Of a stretch of 64,000 nucleotides of DNA, positions 35,998 through 44,931 are shown piece after piece. The notes below the pieces were generated by a model. That model was not told the DNA's origin, ran no database searches, and saw nothing but the letters and a program-made list of their open reading frames with translations. A program made the translations under genes and the position numbers. This DNA is from Gammaproteobacteria bacterium (GTDB lineage Bacteria > Pseudomonadota > Gammaproteobacteria > JABCZS01). Each line of letters begins with the position of its first letter. Position 1 is the first letter of the stretch. The stretch is from assembly GCA_013289605.1 (NCBI GenBank), contig JABCZS010000005.1, positions 29,850 to 93,849 on the forward strand, in the 5' to 3' direction.

Positions 35998-37149
35998 ATG
36001 CTACGACAAAAATCATCTTGGCTTACGGGCTTTGCCTTATTTGCCATGTTCTTTGGGGCCGGGAATGTGACCTTCCCATTATTAGTCGGGCAATTTTCCG
36101 GACAGCATTATGTGTTTGCCATGATAGGCTTATTGTTGACGGCAGTAGTCGTGCCGGTACTTTGTCTGCTCAGCATGATCATGTTTAATGCCGATTACCG
36201 CGGGTTTTTCTATCGCATAGGGCGCTGGCCAGGATGGTCTTTGATATTACTGAGCGTTTTATTGCTCGGACCTTTTTTTGCATTACCGCGAGTCGTGACG
36301 GTGGCTCATGGCGCATTGACTTACCAATTAGTCGATATCCCACTGCTGTGGTTTGCGCTAGGCTTTTGTGTACTCACCTTGGTGTTAACTTTAAAAAATA
36401 ATGTTTTGATCAACGCATTAGGTTACGTATTAACGCCGTTATTGCTGTTATTTTGTTTAGTGTTAATTGTATTAGGAATCATGGCGCCGCCCGTGACAGA
36501 AAATATTCAAACCCAAGATCAAAACTTTATGTTATACGGTTTGATTGAAGGTTATTTCACCCTCGATGCGGTGGCGGCTTTATTTTTTGCTGGGATATTA
36601 TTAAAAAGTGTTAAAAGCTTATTGGCGAAAAATAAACAAAGTCCGCAGCGGGTATTTAAAATTGCTTTGGTGGCAAGTTTCATAGGCGGCGCACTGCTTG
36701 CGCTCGTGTATCTGGGGCTCGCTTATGTTGCTGCTAAACATGGACAATTTTTATACCAAGGCAATGTCGATGCCGCGCAAATTTTAACGGCCTTGTCTTA
36801 TCATTTATTTCCTGGAGGTGATGCGCTCTCTGCGGGTTTAGTCTTTTTAGCCTGTATTACCACGGCCTTGGCGCTTGCGGCCTTATTTGCAGATTTTCTG
36901 CAAGATGAATTAGTCATGCGTAATATCAAGCTGCCTTATATTTATCCCTTAGGCTTAACCTTGGTGATTGCCTTTTTTATGAGTACATTAGGCTTTACCG
37001 GCTTAATGAGCTGGATAGGGCCGGTGATCGTATTTTGTTACCCCATATTTATTATACTGAGCCTGTGTAATTTGGCCTATAAATTATGGGGCTGGCAATG
37101 GGTAAAAACCCCGGTCTTTTTGACGTTAGTGCTCATGATTATGGTATAA
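35998..37149 (+). CDS. brnQ: Branched-chain amino acid transporter BrnQ
   Basis: Sodium- or proton-coupled importer of Leu, Ile and Val (LIVCS family). The 383-residue protein has about 10-12 hydrophobic segments. It opens with the family motif GFALFAMFFGAGNVTFPLLVGQ (split here as FALFAMFFGAGN and VTFPLLVGQ) and includes FFALPRVVTVAHGAL and GLIEGYFTLDAVAALFFAGI. It is somewhat shorter than the E. coli protein (439). ATG 35998 follows AAGGAGAG; an in-frame TTG at 35977 lies in the terminator. Its 3' end overlaps the convergent lpxO gene by 11 bases. Expression is probably set by attenuation. Confidence 0.93.
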   Translation: MLRQKSSWLTGFALFAMFFGAGNVTFPLLVGQFSGQHYVFAMIGLLLTAVVVPVLCLLSMIMFNADYRGFFYRIGRWPGWSLILLSVLLLGPFFALPRVVTVAHGALTYQLVDIPLLWFALGFCVLTLVLTLKNNVLINALGYVLTPLLLLFCLVLIVLGIMAPPVTENIQTQDQNFMLYGLIEGYFTLDAVAALFFAGILLKSVKSLLAKNKQSPQRVFKIALVASFIGGALLALVYLGLAYVAAKHGQFLYQGNVDAAQILTALSYHLFPGGDALSAGLVFLACITTALALAALFADFLQDELVMRNIKLPYIYPLGLTLVIAFFMSTLGFTGLMSWIGPVIVFCYPIFIILSLCNLAYKLWGWQWVKTPVFLTLVLMIMV

Positions 37150-38062
37150 AAATTAAATAAAATAATACGCTAAAGAGCGTATATTTAACGGTGTAGTACA
37201 ATTTGTTGTTATAGGCTTTAAGGCGTTTGCCGACTAGCCTAATTTGATATAAATATTTAAATATTTTATTTAAAAACCCGACCTTATCGCCCGGCATGTT
37301 TTGTGTTTGTGAAGCCGCCATTAAAGTATTGCAAAAGAAGTGATTGATAGCGGTCGCAAAACGTGTGCGCATCGGGCGCTCAATGTCGCAAAATAATATT
37401 ACCCGGTCCATGTCCGTGTCATTTTGCGCATAATGCAAGTAGGTCTCATCAAACAGTACTGCTTCACCATCGCGCCAGGAATAATGCTGCCCATCGACGC
37501 TAATAAAACACTGATCAGAATTGGGGGTAATAATACCTAAATGGTAACGTATGGATCCCGCGTAAGGATCGCGGTGACGCACTAATTTACCGTGTTGTCC
37601 TAAAAGTGCAAACATTGCTCCTTTGATTTCAGGGACATTTTTTAATAACGCCACGGTTTTGGGGCACAGTTGTTCTGCAGACGGCAGGTAATCGCCGTAC
37701 CATTTTAAATAAAAACGCTTCCAGCCCGTGCGAAAAAAGGAATTAAAACCGATGTCATCGTATTGTGCTGAGGCTTTGATTTGGCTCTCTGCGGTGAGTG
37801 CGAGCACTTCCTCGCGGATCGTTTGCCAATTCTCTTCTAATACTTTAAGCTGCGGAAATTGGTTTAAATCTAAATACGGTTGATTGGGTACCTTAGAAAA
37901 TAAATAAATAAACACATTAATGGGTGCCATAAACGTAGAGTGGTCAAGCAGCTGTCGAAATAAAGAATCGTAGCGTGCTTGGCCCCGAAAATGAATATAA
38001 AGCGTGGATAAAATAAACACATATAAAATAATAAATTCCACAGATGTGAATAAAGCCAGCAT
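37139..38062 (-). CDS. lpxO: LpxO-like Fe(II)/2-oxoglutarate lipid A hydroxylase
   Basis: A membrane-anchored aspartyl/asparaginyl beta-hydroxylase-family protein of 307 residues. LpxO 2-hydroxylates a secondary acyl chain of lipid A. An N-terminal membrane helix (about 4-24) precedes the catalytic domain. Iron ligands are likely H163 and D165 (HRDPYAGSIRYHLG) and H210 (DETYLHYAQNDT); R220 (DRVILFCDIERP) would bind 2-oxoglutarate. A second hydrophobic segment closes the protein (YTLFSVLFYLIFIP). GGGAGATC precedes ATG 38062. It is convergent with brnQ and divergent from the nuclease with a 12-bp gap. A peptidyl substrate is the alternative. Confidence 0.85.
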   Translation of the reverse strand: MLALFTSVEFIILYVFILSTLYIHFRGQARYDSLFRQLLDHSTFMAPINVFIYLFSKVPNQPYLDLNQFPQLKVLEENWQTIREEVLALTAESQIKASAQYDDIGFNSFFRTGWKRFYLKWYGDYLPSAEQLCPKTVALLKNVPEIKGAMFALLGQHGKLVRHRDPYAGSIRYHLGIITPNSDQCFISVDGQHYSWRDGEAVLFDETYLHYAQNDTDMDRVILFCDIERPMRTRFATAINHFFCNTLMAASQTQNMPGDKVGFLNKIFKYLYQIRLVGKRLKAYNNKLYYTVKYTLFSVLFYLIFIP

Positions 38063-38064
38063 AA

Positions 38065-38072
38065 GAGATCTC
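38065..38072. promoter_or_regulatory. Palindrome acting as ribosome-binding site for two divergent genes
   Basis: GAGATCTC is its own complement and lies in the 12 bases between the start codons of lpxO (38062, minus) and the nuclease (38075, plus). Read either way it supplies the GAGA of a Shine-Dalgarno, extended to GGGAGA on the minus strand. There is no room for promoters, so each must start inside the other gene. Confidence 0.5.
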
Positions 38073-38074
38073 CC

Positions 38075-38851
38075 ATGACGCTAAAAAAATTTGTCGCTAT
38101 TTTTACATTATTTTTACTGGTTATGCCACTGACATGGGCCTGGAATGCTACGGGTCATATGTTGGTTGCACAACTTGCCTATGAGCAATTAACGCCTGCG
38201 GCAAAAGCGCAAATGAATGCGTTATTAAAGGGCGATGATTTTATTACCGCGAGTGTCTGGGCTGATGATATTAAAGGCAAAGGCAATACCACTATGAATA
38301 CCTGGCATTATATTAATTTGCCGGATCCTTTGAAGGAAAATGTGGTTTGGGCGATTAATCAGAGTAAGACTATTTTAACTTCCCCAAAGTCTACAGCCAA
38401 TGAAAAAAAGCTGGCCTTAAAAGGGTTGCTGCATTGGGTGGGCGATATTCATCAGCCTTTGCATGCGACTGGGCGGGATCGTGGCGGTACTTTATTTTTT
38501 TTAGCCGAGAATCCTAACGGTAAAAATTTACATCAATATTGGGATAAGGGTGCCGGGGCGTTGCCTTATTTGAAGCGACCTTTAAGTAAACAAAGCAAAC
38601 AATGGTTGCAGGATACGGCCGCAAGCTGGCAACAAGCCTATCCGCCGAGTGCGGCACAATTGCAGCAAAAAGACCCCATGCAATGGGCACAGGCAAGTTT
38701 TTTAATCGCCCAAACCCAGGCCTTTGTGGGCGTTACACCTAAAAAAGTCCCGGATGCTGCATATCAGACTAAGGTGCAAGCGATAACAAAGGCGCAGATT
38801 GTGCTGGGCGGTGCGCGTTTAGCGCAGTTGTTGAATGAGATAGCGGGGTAG
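38075..38851 (+). CDS. Secreted S1/P1-type nuclease
   Basis: A zinc-dependent single-strand nuclease/3'-nucleotidase family member, 258 residues, exported by a signal peptide (residues 1-22, ending PLTWA). The mature protein begins WNATGHM, where the N-terminal Trp and the His are zinc ligands. Further ligands are seen in SVWADDIKG, TWHYINLPD, HWVGDIHQPLHATGRDRGG and NLHQYWDKG. It probably acts in the periplasm or outside, for nucleic-acid scavenging. S1/P1 nucleases are more usual in fungi and plants but known in several proteobacteria. It is divergent from lpxO. Confidence 0.92.
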   Translation: MTLKKFVAIFTLFLLVMPLTWAWNATGHMLVAQLAYEQLTPAAKAQMNALLKGDDFITASVWADDIKGKGNTTMNTWHYINLPDPLKENVVWAINQSKTILTSPKSTANEKKLALKGLLHWVGDIHQPLHATGRDRGGTLFFLAENPNGKNLHQYWDKGAGALPYLKRPLSKQSKQWLQDTAASWQQAYPPSAAQLQQKDPMQWAQASFLIAQTQAFVGVTPKKVPDAAYQTKVQAITKAQIVLGGARLAQLLNEIAG

Positions 38852-39018
38852 GGATCTGAAGATATGAAGCTTTGTAAAGGGGGCAAGCCTACCGATTTCC
38901 CTGTCCCTATGGCAACCCCCGCTTTATAGACTATTTGTAGTGGGCATCTGAGGAAGTGCTATTTAGTCTATGCCTTAATTACTTTATACTGCGTAGTCTT
39001 ACATAGGATAACTCAAGC

Positions 39019-39954
39019 ATGTATCTCATACGCAATCATCACGCTTTATTGCCAAAAAAGTTGCAGCATGCCGTAGTGACGATAGGTAATTTTGATGGGG
39101 TGCATTTGGGGCATCAAGGCTTACTGGCTGAATTAAACCAGCGTGCACGCGCACTAAATCGCCCTTCAGGCGTGATTTGTTTTGAGCCCCAACCGCAGGA
39201 ATTTTTTGCCCCGCACCCGCCGCCGCGTCTGACCAGCCTACGACAAAAATATCAGGCCTTAAAACAACAAGATATTGATTTTATGTTAGTTTTACGGTTT
39301 AATGAGAGGTTTGCGTTAATGTCCGCAGAGGATTTTATTCGCCAAATTTTAGTCAAGCAACTGCATGTAGAAAGCCTATGGATAGGCGAAGATTTTCGTT
39401 TTGGCCATGACCGACAGGGTGATGTAGCGCTATTGCGCCGCATGGGGCAGCAGCTGGGTTATACGGTTGAGATCCTACCGGATGTTGCGATAAATGGGGA
39501 GCGGGTCAGTAGTACCCAAATTCGTGCTTTACTCAGTGCAGGCCAGATTGAAGAGGCCACGCAATTATTAGGCCGACCTTTTGCCCTCCGAGGTAAAGTG
39601 ATCCCTGGGGCGGCGCGAGGGCGCACACTGAATATGCCGACAGCCAATATTGCGCTTAAATCTGCTTTAATGGTGCAAGGTATTTTTGTGGTGCGGGTAC
39701 ATTGGGGTCAGAAAAACTATCCAGGCGTTGCAAGTCTAGGGACCCGGCCCGTATTTAATGGACAAGACGCATTGTTAGAAGTCCATTTATTAGATTTTAA
39801 TGGCGATCTTTATGGCCAAATGTTAGAAGTCGAATTTTTACATAAATTACGTGATGAAGCAGATTTTGCGTCTGTAGCCTTATTACAAGCTCAAATGCAG
39901 CACGATTTATTAGCCGCAAAAAATTATTGGAACACGCAGCATGAACAATTATAA
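39019..39954 (+). CDS. ribF: Bifunctional riboflavin kinase / FAD synthetase
   Basis: Makes FMN and FAD from riboflavin. The 311 residues hold an N-terminal nucleotidyltransferase domain (TIGNFDGVHLGHQGLL; GEDFRFGHDRQGDVALL; ISSTQIR-type VSSTQIRALLSAG) and a C-terminal flavokinase domain (GKVIPGAARGRTLNMPTANI, PGVASLGTRPVF, LRDEADFASV). The start ATG 39019 is poorly preceded. It overlaps ileS by 14 bases, the order ribF-ileS-lspA-ispH being common in gammaproteobacteria. No FMN riboswitch was seen upstream. Confidence 0.95.
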   Translation: MYLIRNHHALLPKKLQHAVVTIGNFDGVHLGHQGLLAELNQRARALNRPSGVICFEPQPQEFFAPHPPPRLTSLRQKYQALKQQDIDFMLVLRFNERFALMSAEDFIRQILVKQLHVESLWIGEDFRFGHDRQGDVALLRRMGQQLGYTVEILPDVAINGERVSSTQIRALLSAGQIEEATQLLGRPFALRGKVIPGAARGRTLNMPTANIALKSALMVQGIFVVRVHWGQKNYPGVASLGTRPVFNGQDALLEVHLLDFNGDLYGQMLEVEFLHKLRDEADFASVALLQAQMQHDLLAAKNYWNTQHEQL

Positions 39955-42760
39955 AGACACCCTCAATTTACCTGAAACCGACTTTCCCATGAAAGCCAGT
40001 TTGCCTGAACGCGAACCGATGCAATTAGAAAAATGGCAAGACATGCATTTGTATGAACGCATGCGTGCAGCAGGTGTGGGACGCAAAAAATTCATACTGC
40101 ATGATGGCCCCCCTTATGCCAATGGCGATATTCATATTGGCCATGCCGTCAATAAAATATTAAAAGACATGATCATTAAAGTGAAAACCTTGCAAGGCTT
40201 TGATTGTCCCTATGTGCCCGGTTGGGATTGTCACGGTTTACCGATAGAGCTGAATGTTGAAAAAAGTGTCGGCAAACCTGGCGATAAAATCACGCCGCAA
40301 GCTTTTCGCGCCGCGTGCCGGAGTTATGCTAATGAGCAGTATCAAAAACAACGCGATGATTTTATTCGTCTAGGCGTATTCGGGGATTGGTCGCATCCTT
40401 ATTTAACCATGGATTTTTCGTTTGAAGCAGAAATTATTAGAACGCTCGCCCATATCATCGAAAATGGTCATTTGCACCAAGGGTTTAAACCTGTGCATTG
40501 GTGTATGGATTGTGGCTCAGCACTTGCAGAAGCAGAAGTAGAATATAAAGAAAAAACATCCCCCAGTATTGATGTACGCTTTCCATTTACTGATTTGACC
40601 CAATTGTCTGAACGTATAGGATTAAATGCAGCAAAATTAAAAGAGGCGGCCTTAGTGATTTGGACCACAACGCCCTGGACCTTGCCCGCTAATGAAGCGG
40701 TGGCGCTGCATCCTGATTTAGATTACGCGATAGTCGAAGCCCAGCATCAAGAACAACACTTATGTGTGATCGTATTAAATGAACTCGTGCCTGCGATTAT
40801 GACCCGTTGGGGTATTACCGATTATCATGTGGAAGCGGTAGTAAAAGGCCGTTTATTTGAACATTTAACCGTGCAACACCCCTGGTTTAATCGCTCTGTG
40901 CCGGTCATCATGGGGGAGCATGTCACGACAGACGTAGGAACAGGTTGTGTGCATACTGCGCCCAGTCACGGTGAAGACGATTACCGCATTGGACTTCTTT
41001 ATAAATTACCCGTTGATCATGCAATCGATGGCAGGGGTTGTTTTGAAGCATCGGTGCCACTCGTGGGCGGGATGCATATCTTTAAAGCCAATGCCGTCAT
41101 CATTAATACCTTATCGGAGCGTGGGCTACTGATTAAACAAGAAACGCTGCAGCACAGTTATCCGCATTGCTGGCGCCATAAAACTCCAGTAATTTTCCGC
41201 GCAACCCCGCAATGGTTTATCAGTATGGATCAAGCCGGTCTGCGTGACAAAGCGTTAAGCGCGATAGCCGCCACAAAGTTTCTACCCGATTGGGGACAAG
41301 CGCGGATGAGTGGCATGGTTGCGGGCCGCCCGGATTGGTGTATTTCCCGGCAACGCACGTGGTGTACGCCGATTGCTGGATTTGTGCATAAACAAACGGG
41401 CGCCTTGCATCCAGATAATATTAATATCATGTATCGCGTCGCCGAATTAGTCGAAACACAAGGGATAGAAGCCTGGCATGAACTGGATCCGAAAACTTTA
41501 CTTGGTGATGAAGCAGAATTTTACGATAAAATTACCGATGGTTTAGATGTCTGGTTTGATGCCGGCAGCAGTCATGTCGCAGTCTTGGCCCAACGTCCTG
41601 AATTACAATGGCCGGCAGATTTATACATAGAAGGCTCCGATCAACACCGCGGTTGGTTTCAATCCTCGTTATTAACAGGTGTTGCGATTAAAGGTTTAGC
41701 ACCATTTAAAGAAATTGTGACCCATGGTTTTGTAGTCGATGCTAAGGGACATAAAATGTCTAAATCGGTAGGCAATGTGGTTTCGCCGCAAAAGATGATT
41801 AAGCAACTCGGTGCCGATGTGTTACGTTTGTGGGTGGCTGCGACAGATTATCGCGCTGAGATGAGTATTTCCGATGAAATATTAAAACGGTTAGGCGATG
41901 CTTACCGCAGGATCCGAAATACGGCCCGCTTTTTATTGGGTAATTTATCGGCATTTGATCCCAATACCGATGCTGTACCGATAAATCAATGTGTAGCCTT
42001 GGATCGCTACATGATCGCTCACACCAAAGAGTTACAAGAAAAAATTATTGCGGATTATAACGCCTATGCGTTTCATTTGGCGTTTCAAAAAATCTTGCAT
42101 TTTTGCAGCAATGATTTGGGTGGTTTTTATTTAGATGTGTTAAAAGATCGCTTGTATACGGCGAAAAAAGGTAGCCTCGCTTACAAGAGCGCACAAACCG
42201 CATTGTATGTGATCTTGCAAGCCTTTACGCGATGGATTGCACCGATGTTAAGTTTTACTGCAGAAGAGATCTGGCATTATATGCCAGGCAAAAACACCGA
42301 TTCGGTATTTTTAACCCAGTGGTTTACTGAGTTTCCTACTTTTGTAGAACAAGAATTCACAACTGATTTTTGGCAACGCTTATTGCAAGTGCGTGATGCG
42401 GTGAATCTTGGTTTAGAGCAAGCACGTGATGAAGGTAAAATTGGCGGTGCGCTGGATGCACGTGTGGTCTTGTTTGCAAACAAAGATCTTTATTCATTAT
42501 TGAAGAAAATAGAACCTGAGCTGCGCTTTTTATTGTTAACCTCGCAAGTGGAATTAGTGCAGGCAGAAGTCTTTCCCTTAGATGCAAAAACTTCCTCGTT
42601 GCCTGATTTAGCAATAAGCATAGAACAGGCTTCGGGGGAGAAATGTGCGCGGTGTTGGCAGAAACGTGAAGAAGTGGGTCATGACAGCCAACACCCACTC
42701 ATTTGTGATCGCTGCATAGAAAATGTGGATGGAGTAGGAGAGCAGCGTTTATATGTTTAA
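39941..42760 (+). CDS. ileS: Isoleucyl-tRNA synthetase
   Basis: Class I synthetase charging tRNA-Ile, 939 residues, standard length. It has the HIGH-type PPYANGDIHIGHAVNKIL, an editing (CP1) domain with VIWTTTPWTLPANEAV and GCVHTAPSHGEDDY, the KMSKS-type GHKMSKSVGNVV and the C-terminal zinc finger CARCWQ, HPLICDRC. This matches the bacterial type 1 form. It starts within ribF and overlaps lspA by eight bases. Confidence 0.97.
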   Translation: MNNYKDTLNLPETDFPMKASLPEREPMQLEKWQDMHLYERMRAAGVGRKKFILHDGPPYANGDIHIGHAVNKILKDMIIKVKTLQGFDCPYVPGWDCHGLPIELNVEKSVGKPGDKITPQAFRAACRSYANEQYQKQRDDFIRLGVFGDWSHPYLTMDFSFEAEIIRTLAHIIENGHLHQGFKPVHWCMDCGSALAEAEVEYKEKTSPSIDVRFPFTDLTQLSERIGLNAAKLKEAALVIWTTTPWTLPANEAVALHPDLDYAIVEAQHQEQHLCVIVLNELVPAIMTRWGITDYHVEAVVKGRLFEHLTVQHPWFNRSVPVIMGEHVTTDVGTGCVHTAPSHGEDDYRIGLLYKLPVDHAIDGRGCFEASVPLVGGMHIFKANAVIINTLSERGLLIKQETLQHSYPHCWRHKTPVIFRATPQWFISMDQAGLRDKALSAIAATKFLPDWGQARMSGMVAGRPDWCISRQRTWCTPIAGFVHKQTGALHPDNINIMYRVAELVETQGIEAWHELDPKTLLGDEAEFYDKITDGLDVWFDAGSSHVAVLAQRPELQWPADLYIEGSDQHRGWFQSSLLTGVAIKGLAPFKEIVTHGFVVDAKGHKMSKSVGNVVSPQKMIKQLGADVLRLWVAATDYRAEMSISDEILKRLGDAYRRIRNTARFLLGNLSAFDPNTDAVPINQCVALDRYMIAHTKELQEKIIADYNAYAFHLAFQKILHFCSNDLGGFYLDVLKDRLYTAKKGSLAYKSAQTALYVILQAFTRWIAPMLSFTAEEIWHYMPGKNTDSVFLTQWFTEFPTFVEQEFTTDFWQRLLQVRDAVNLGLEQARDEGKIGGALDARVVLFANKDLYSLLKKIEPELRFLLLTSQVELVQAEVFPLDAKTSSLPDLAISIEQASGEKCARCWQKREEVGHDSQHPLICDRCIENVDGVGEQRLYV

Positions 42761-43232
42761 ATTATCATCGTATTCAGGGCTAAAGTGGTTAAGCCTAGCG
42801 GCATTTTTATTGATTGCCGATCTGTTGACGAAACAGTGGGCGTTGGCACATCTTATCTTGCATGAGCCTATCGCCGTGTTTGCGCATTTTAATTTGACCT
42901 TAGTATATAACTCAGGTGCAGCATTTAGCATGCTGAGTAATGAAAGTGGGTGGCAGCGCTGGTTTTTAAGTGGTGTTGCGTTGATCGTAAGCGTATTTAT
43001 CATTGTATGGTTAAAACGTGTGCCTGATGCACCGACGGCCCATAAAATTGGTTTAGCCTGTGTGTTAGGCGGCGCCTTAGGCAATGCTATTGATAGGCTG
43101 TATTTAGGTTATGTGATCGATTTTTTAGATTTTTATTACGCAACTTGGCACTTCCCGGCGTTTAATATCGCTGACAGTGCAATTACTTGTGGCGCAATTT
43201 TATTGTTGTTAACGATGTGGCAAAAAAACTAG
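42753..43232 (+). CDS. lspA: Lipoprotein signal peptidase
   Basis: Aspartic membrane protease that removes signal peptides from prolipoproteins. The 159-residue, four-helix protein contains [44 protein letters not shown] (first catalytic Asp) and FNIADSAIT (second). The ATG 42753 lies inside the ileS end after GGAGAGCAGC. It is coupled to ileS and followed by ispH ten bases later. Confidence 0.96.
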   Translation: MFKLSSYSGLKWLSLAAFLLIADLLTKQWALAHLILHEPIAVFAHFNLTLVYNSGAAFSMLSNESGWQRWFLSGVALIVSVFIIVWLKRVPDAPTAHKIGLACVLGGALGNAIDRLYLGYVIDFLDFYYATWHFPAFNIADSAITCGAILLLLTMWQKN

Positions 43233-43242
43233 GACAAAAGGC

Positions 43243-44175
43243 ATGAAAATATTACTCGCTAATCCACGCGGTTTTTGTGCAGGCGTTGATCGTGCCATTG
43301 AAATTGTGAAACGCGCGTTGGTGTTGTTTGGCGCCCCAGTTTATGTGCGTCATCAAATTGTGCACAACCGTTTTGTGGTCAAAAATCTGGAAGAAGAAGG
43401 CGCTATATTTGTAAAAGAGCTGAGCGAAATTCCAGACGGGGCGATAGTGATTTTTAGCGCGCATGGTGTAGCCAAACAAGTGCACGATGAGGGCGCATCC
43501 CGTCGCTTAACCGTAATCGATGCCACCTGTCCTTTGGTGACTAAAGTCCATATGGAAGTGATCCGCGCCGCCCGCGCAGGCCATGAGTGTATTTTAATTG
43601 GTCATGCGGGTCATCCAGAAGTCATCGGCACCATGGGTCATTATCCTGATCAAAACGGCATGTATTTAGTCGAAAGTGTAGAAGATGTCCTGGCCTTAAC
43701 CGTTCGCGAGCCCGAGCATCTGCATTTTGTGACCCAAACGACGTTGTCTGTCGATGAAACCCAAAGCATTATTGCAGCATTACAACAGCGTTTCCCGAAA
43801 ATTCTTGGGCCTAAACATGATGACATTTGTTATGCCACCCAAAACCGACAAGATGCAGTGAGTAAATTAGCCGAATACAGCGATGTGGTGTTAGTCGTCG
43901 GATCAGAAAATAGTTCAAATTCTAATCGCCTGCGCGAGCTGGCACAGCGTTTAGGTGTTGATGCGTATTTACTCGATTCTCCCGAATTATTACAGCGTGC
44001 CTGGTTAGAAAATAAAATCAATATAGGCATTACTGCAGGCGCGTCCGCACCGGAAGTCTTGGTGCAACAAATCATTGCCCGTCTAAAAGAATGGGGCGCA
44101 GAAGACAAGGTAATTGAAATCACCGGCGCAGAAGAAACTATGGAATTTGCACTGCCAAGGATCTTGCGGGAATAG
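43243..44175 (+). CDS. ispH: 4-hydroxy-3-methylbut-2-enyl diphosphate reductase
   Basis: Last enzyme of the MEP isoprenoid pathway, a [4Fe-4S] reductase making IPP and DMAPP. The 310 residues show cluster cysteines in [27 protein letters not shown] and [11 protein letters not shown], with further motifs [22 protein letters not shown] and [13 protein letters not shown]. It is last in the ribF-ileS-lspA-ispH cluster and convergent with vapC (11-base gap). Confidence 0.97.
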   Translation: MKILLANPRGFCAGVDRAIEIVKRALVLFGAPVYVRHQIVHNRFVVKNLEEEGAIFVKELSEIPDGAIVIFSAHGVAKQVHDEGASRRLTVIDATCPLVTKVHMEVIRAARAGHECILIGHAGHPEVIGTMGHYPDQNGMYLVESVEDVLALTVREPEHLHFVTQTTLSVDETQSIIAALQQRFPKILGPKHDDICYATQNRQDAVSKLAEYSDVVLVVGSENSSNSNRLRELAQRLGVDAYLLDSPELLQRAWLENKINIGITAGASAPEVLVQQIIARLKEWGAEDKVIEITGAEETMEFALPRILRE

Positions 44176-44186
44176 GTTGCGAGTGC

Positions 44187-44582
44187 TCAAGAATAGATTT
44201 TAATCGGTAAATGCTGAATAAAATAATCAAAATCTTTGTCAACGGTATAGACTGCCATCCCATACCGGTGAGCAATTGCACAAATTAAAAAATCAATAGC
44301 CGAACCTTGAATACCTTTTTGACGTAAATCATTTGAAAATTCAGCTGCACACTCATAATCACTGGTTTGTATCATTAGATCAGGGAATGCTTCTAAAGTA
44401 TTACGTAATTTGATAAATTGTTGTTTATGGCTTATCCCAGAAAGGATTTCTTGCCGTATTGGTCCGATAAGATAAGCACGATTTTCAGAAATCAGTTCGC
44501 GCAAAGTATTGGAGTGTGAAGATCCTAATACTATTCTGCGTAATGCGAGTGACCAGATACAAGTATCAACTAATACTCGCAT
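44187..44582 (-). CDS. vapC: VapC-type PIN-domain ribonuclease toxin
   Basis: A 131-residue PIN-domain toxin expected to cleave tRNA or rRNA. Metal-binding acidic residues: D6 (LVDTCIW), E45 (RQEIL), D97 (AIDFLICAIA) and D115/D117 (TVDKDFD). All four positions are kept, so it looks active. Its ATG overlaps the vapB stop (TAATG). Target specificity cannot be read from sequence. Confidence 0.92.
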   Translation of the reverse strand: MRVLVDTCIWSLALRRIVLGSSHSNTLRELISENRAYLIGPIRQEILSGISHKQQFIKLRNTLEAFPDLMIQTSDYECAAEFSNDLRQKGIQGSAIDFLICAIAHRYGMAVYTVDKDFDYFIQHLPIKIYS

Positions 44583-44782
44583 TATTTTCTCCTGCGTGCT
44601 TCTTTGTAGTCATAACTTGGGTCATATTCAATTTCTCCAAATAGAGAAAAAATTTCTAATTGCTGATGACGTTGGATATATTCTTTTAATGCGGCAGTCA
44701 CCGCAGCTTTTTTAGTCTGATGATGTCCCACTTCAAGTGCAGTGTTAATCAGTTCGTCATCAATAGCTAAATTGGTAGCCAT
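44582..44782 (-). CDS. vapB: VapB-type antitoxin
   Basis: A 66-residue antitoxin. The N-terminal half, NLAIDDELINTALEVG and TKKAAVTAALKEYIQRHQ, is a ribbon-helix-helix-type DNA-binding fold common to VapB antitoxins of PIN toxins. The C-terminal half (FGEIEYDPSYDYKEARRRK) would block the toxin. AAAGGAGG before the ATG is a near-perfect Shine-Dalgarno, giving the antitoxin strong translation. An inverted repeat at 44814-44841 is a likely operator. Confidence 0.88.
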   Translation of the reverse strand: MATNLAIDDELINTALEVGHHQTKKAAVTAALKEYIQRHQQLEIFSLFGEIEYDPSYDYKEARRRK

Positions 44783-44813
44783 GAAACCTCCTTTAAACTT
44801 TGTTGTATACTCT

Positions 44814-44841
44814 ACACATAATTCTACACGCTATTATGTGT
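44814..44841. promoter_or_regulatory. Inverted-repeat operator upstream of vapBC
   Basis: ACACATAA (44814-44821) and TTATGTGT (44834-44841) form perfect 8-bp arms with a 12-bp spacer, 32 bases upstream of the vapB start codon. Position and symmetry fit autorepression by VapBC. Confidence 0.45.
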
Positions 44842-44931
44842 GAAGGCAAGCGACATAAGCTTTTATAGACAGGAGAAATAGGACAGTGCTACGTTATTGA
44901 TATATAGAGAATATTGCCCTATTTTTTAACT

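Noticed and set aside
38852..39018. FMN riboswitch upstream of ribF
   Set aside because: The 167-bp gap has a repeat remnant and no RFN-element conserved helices.
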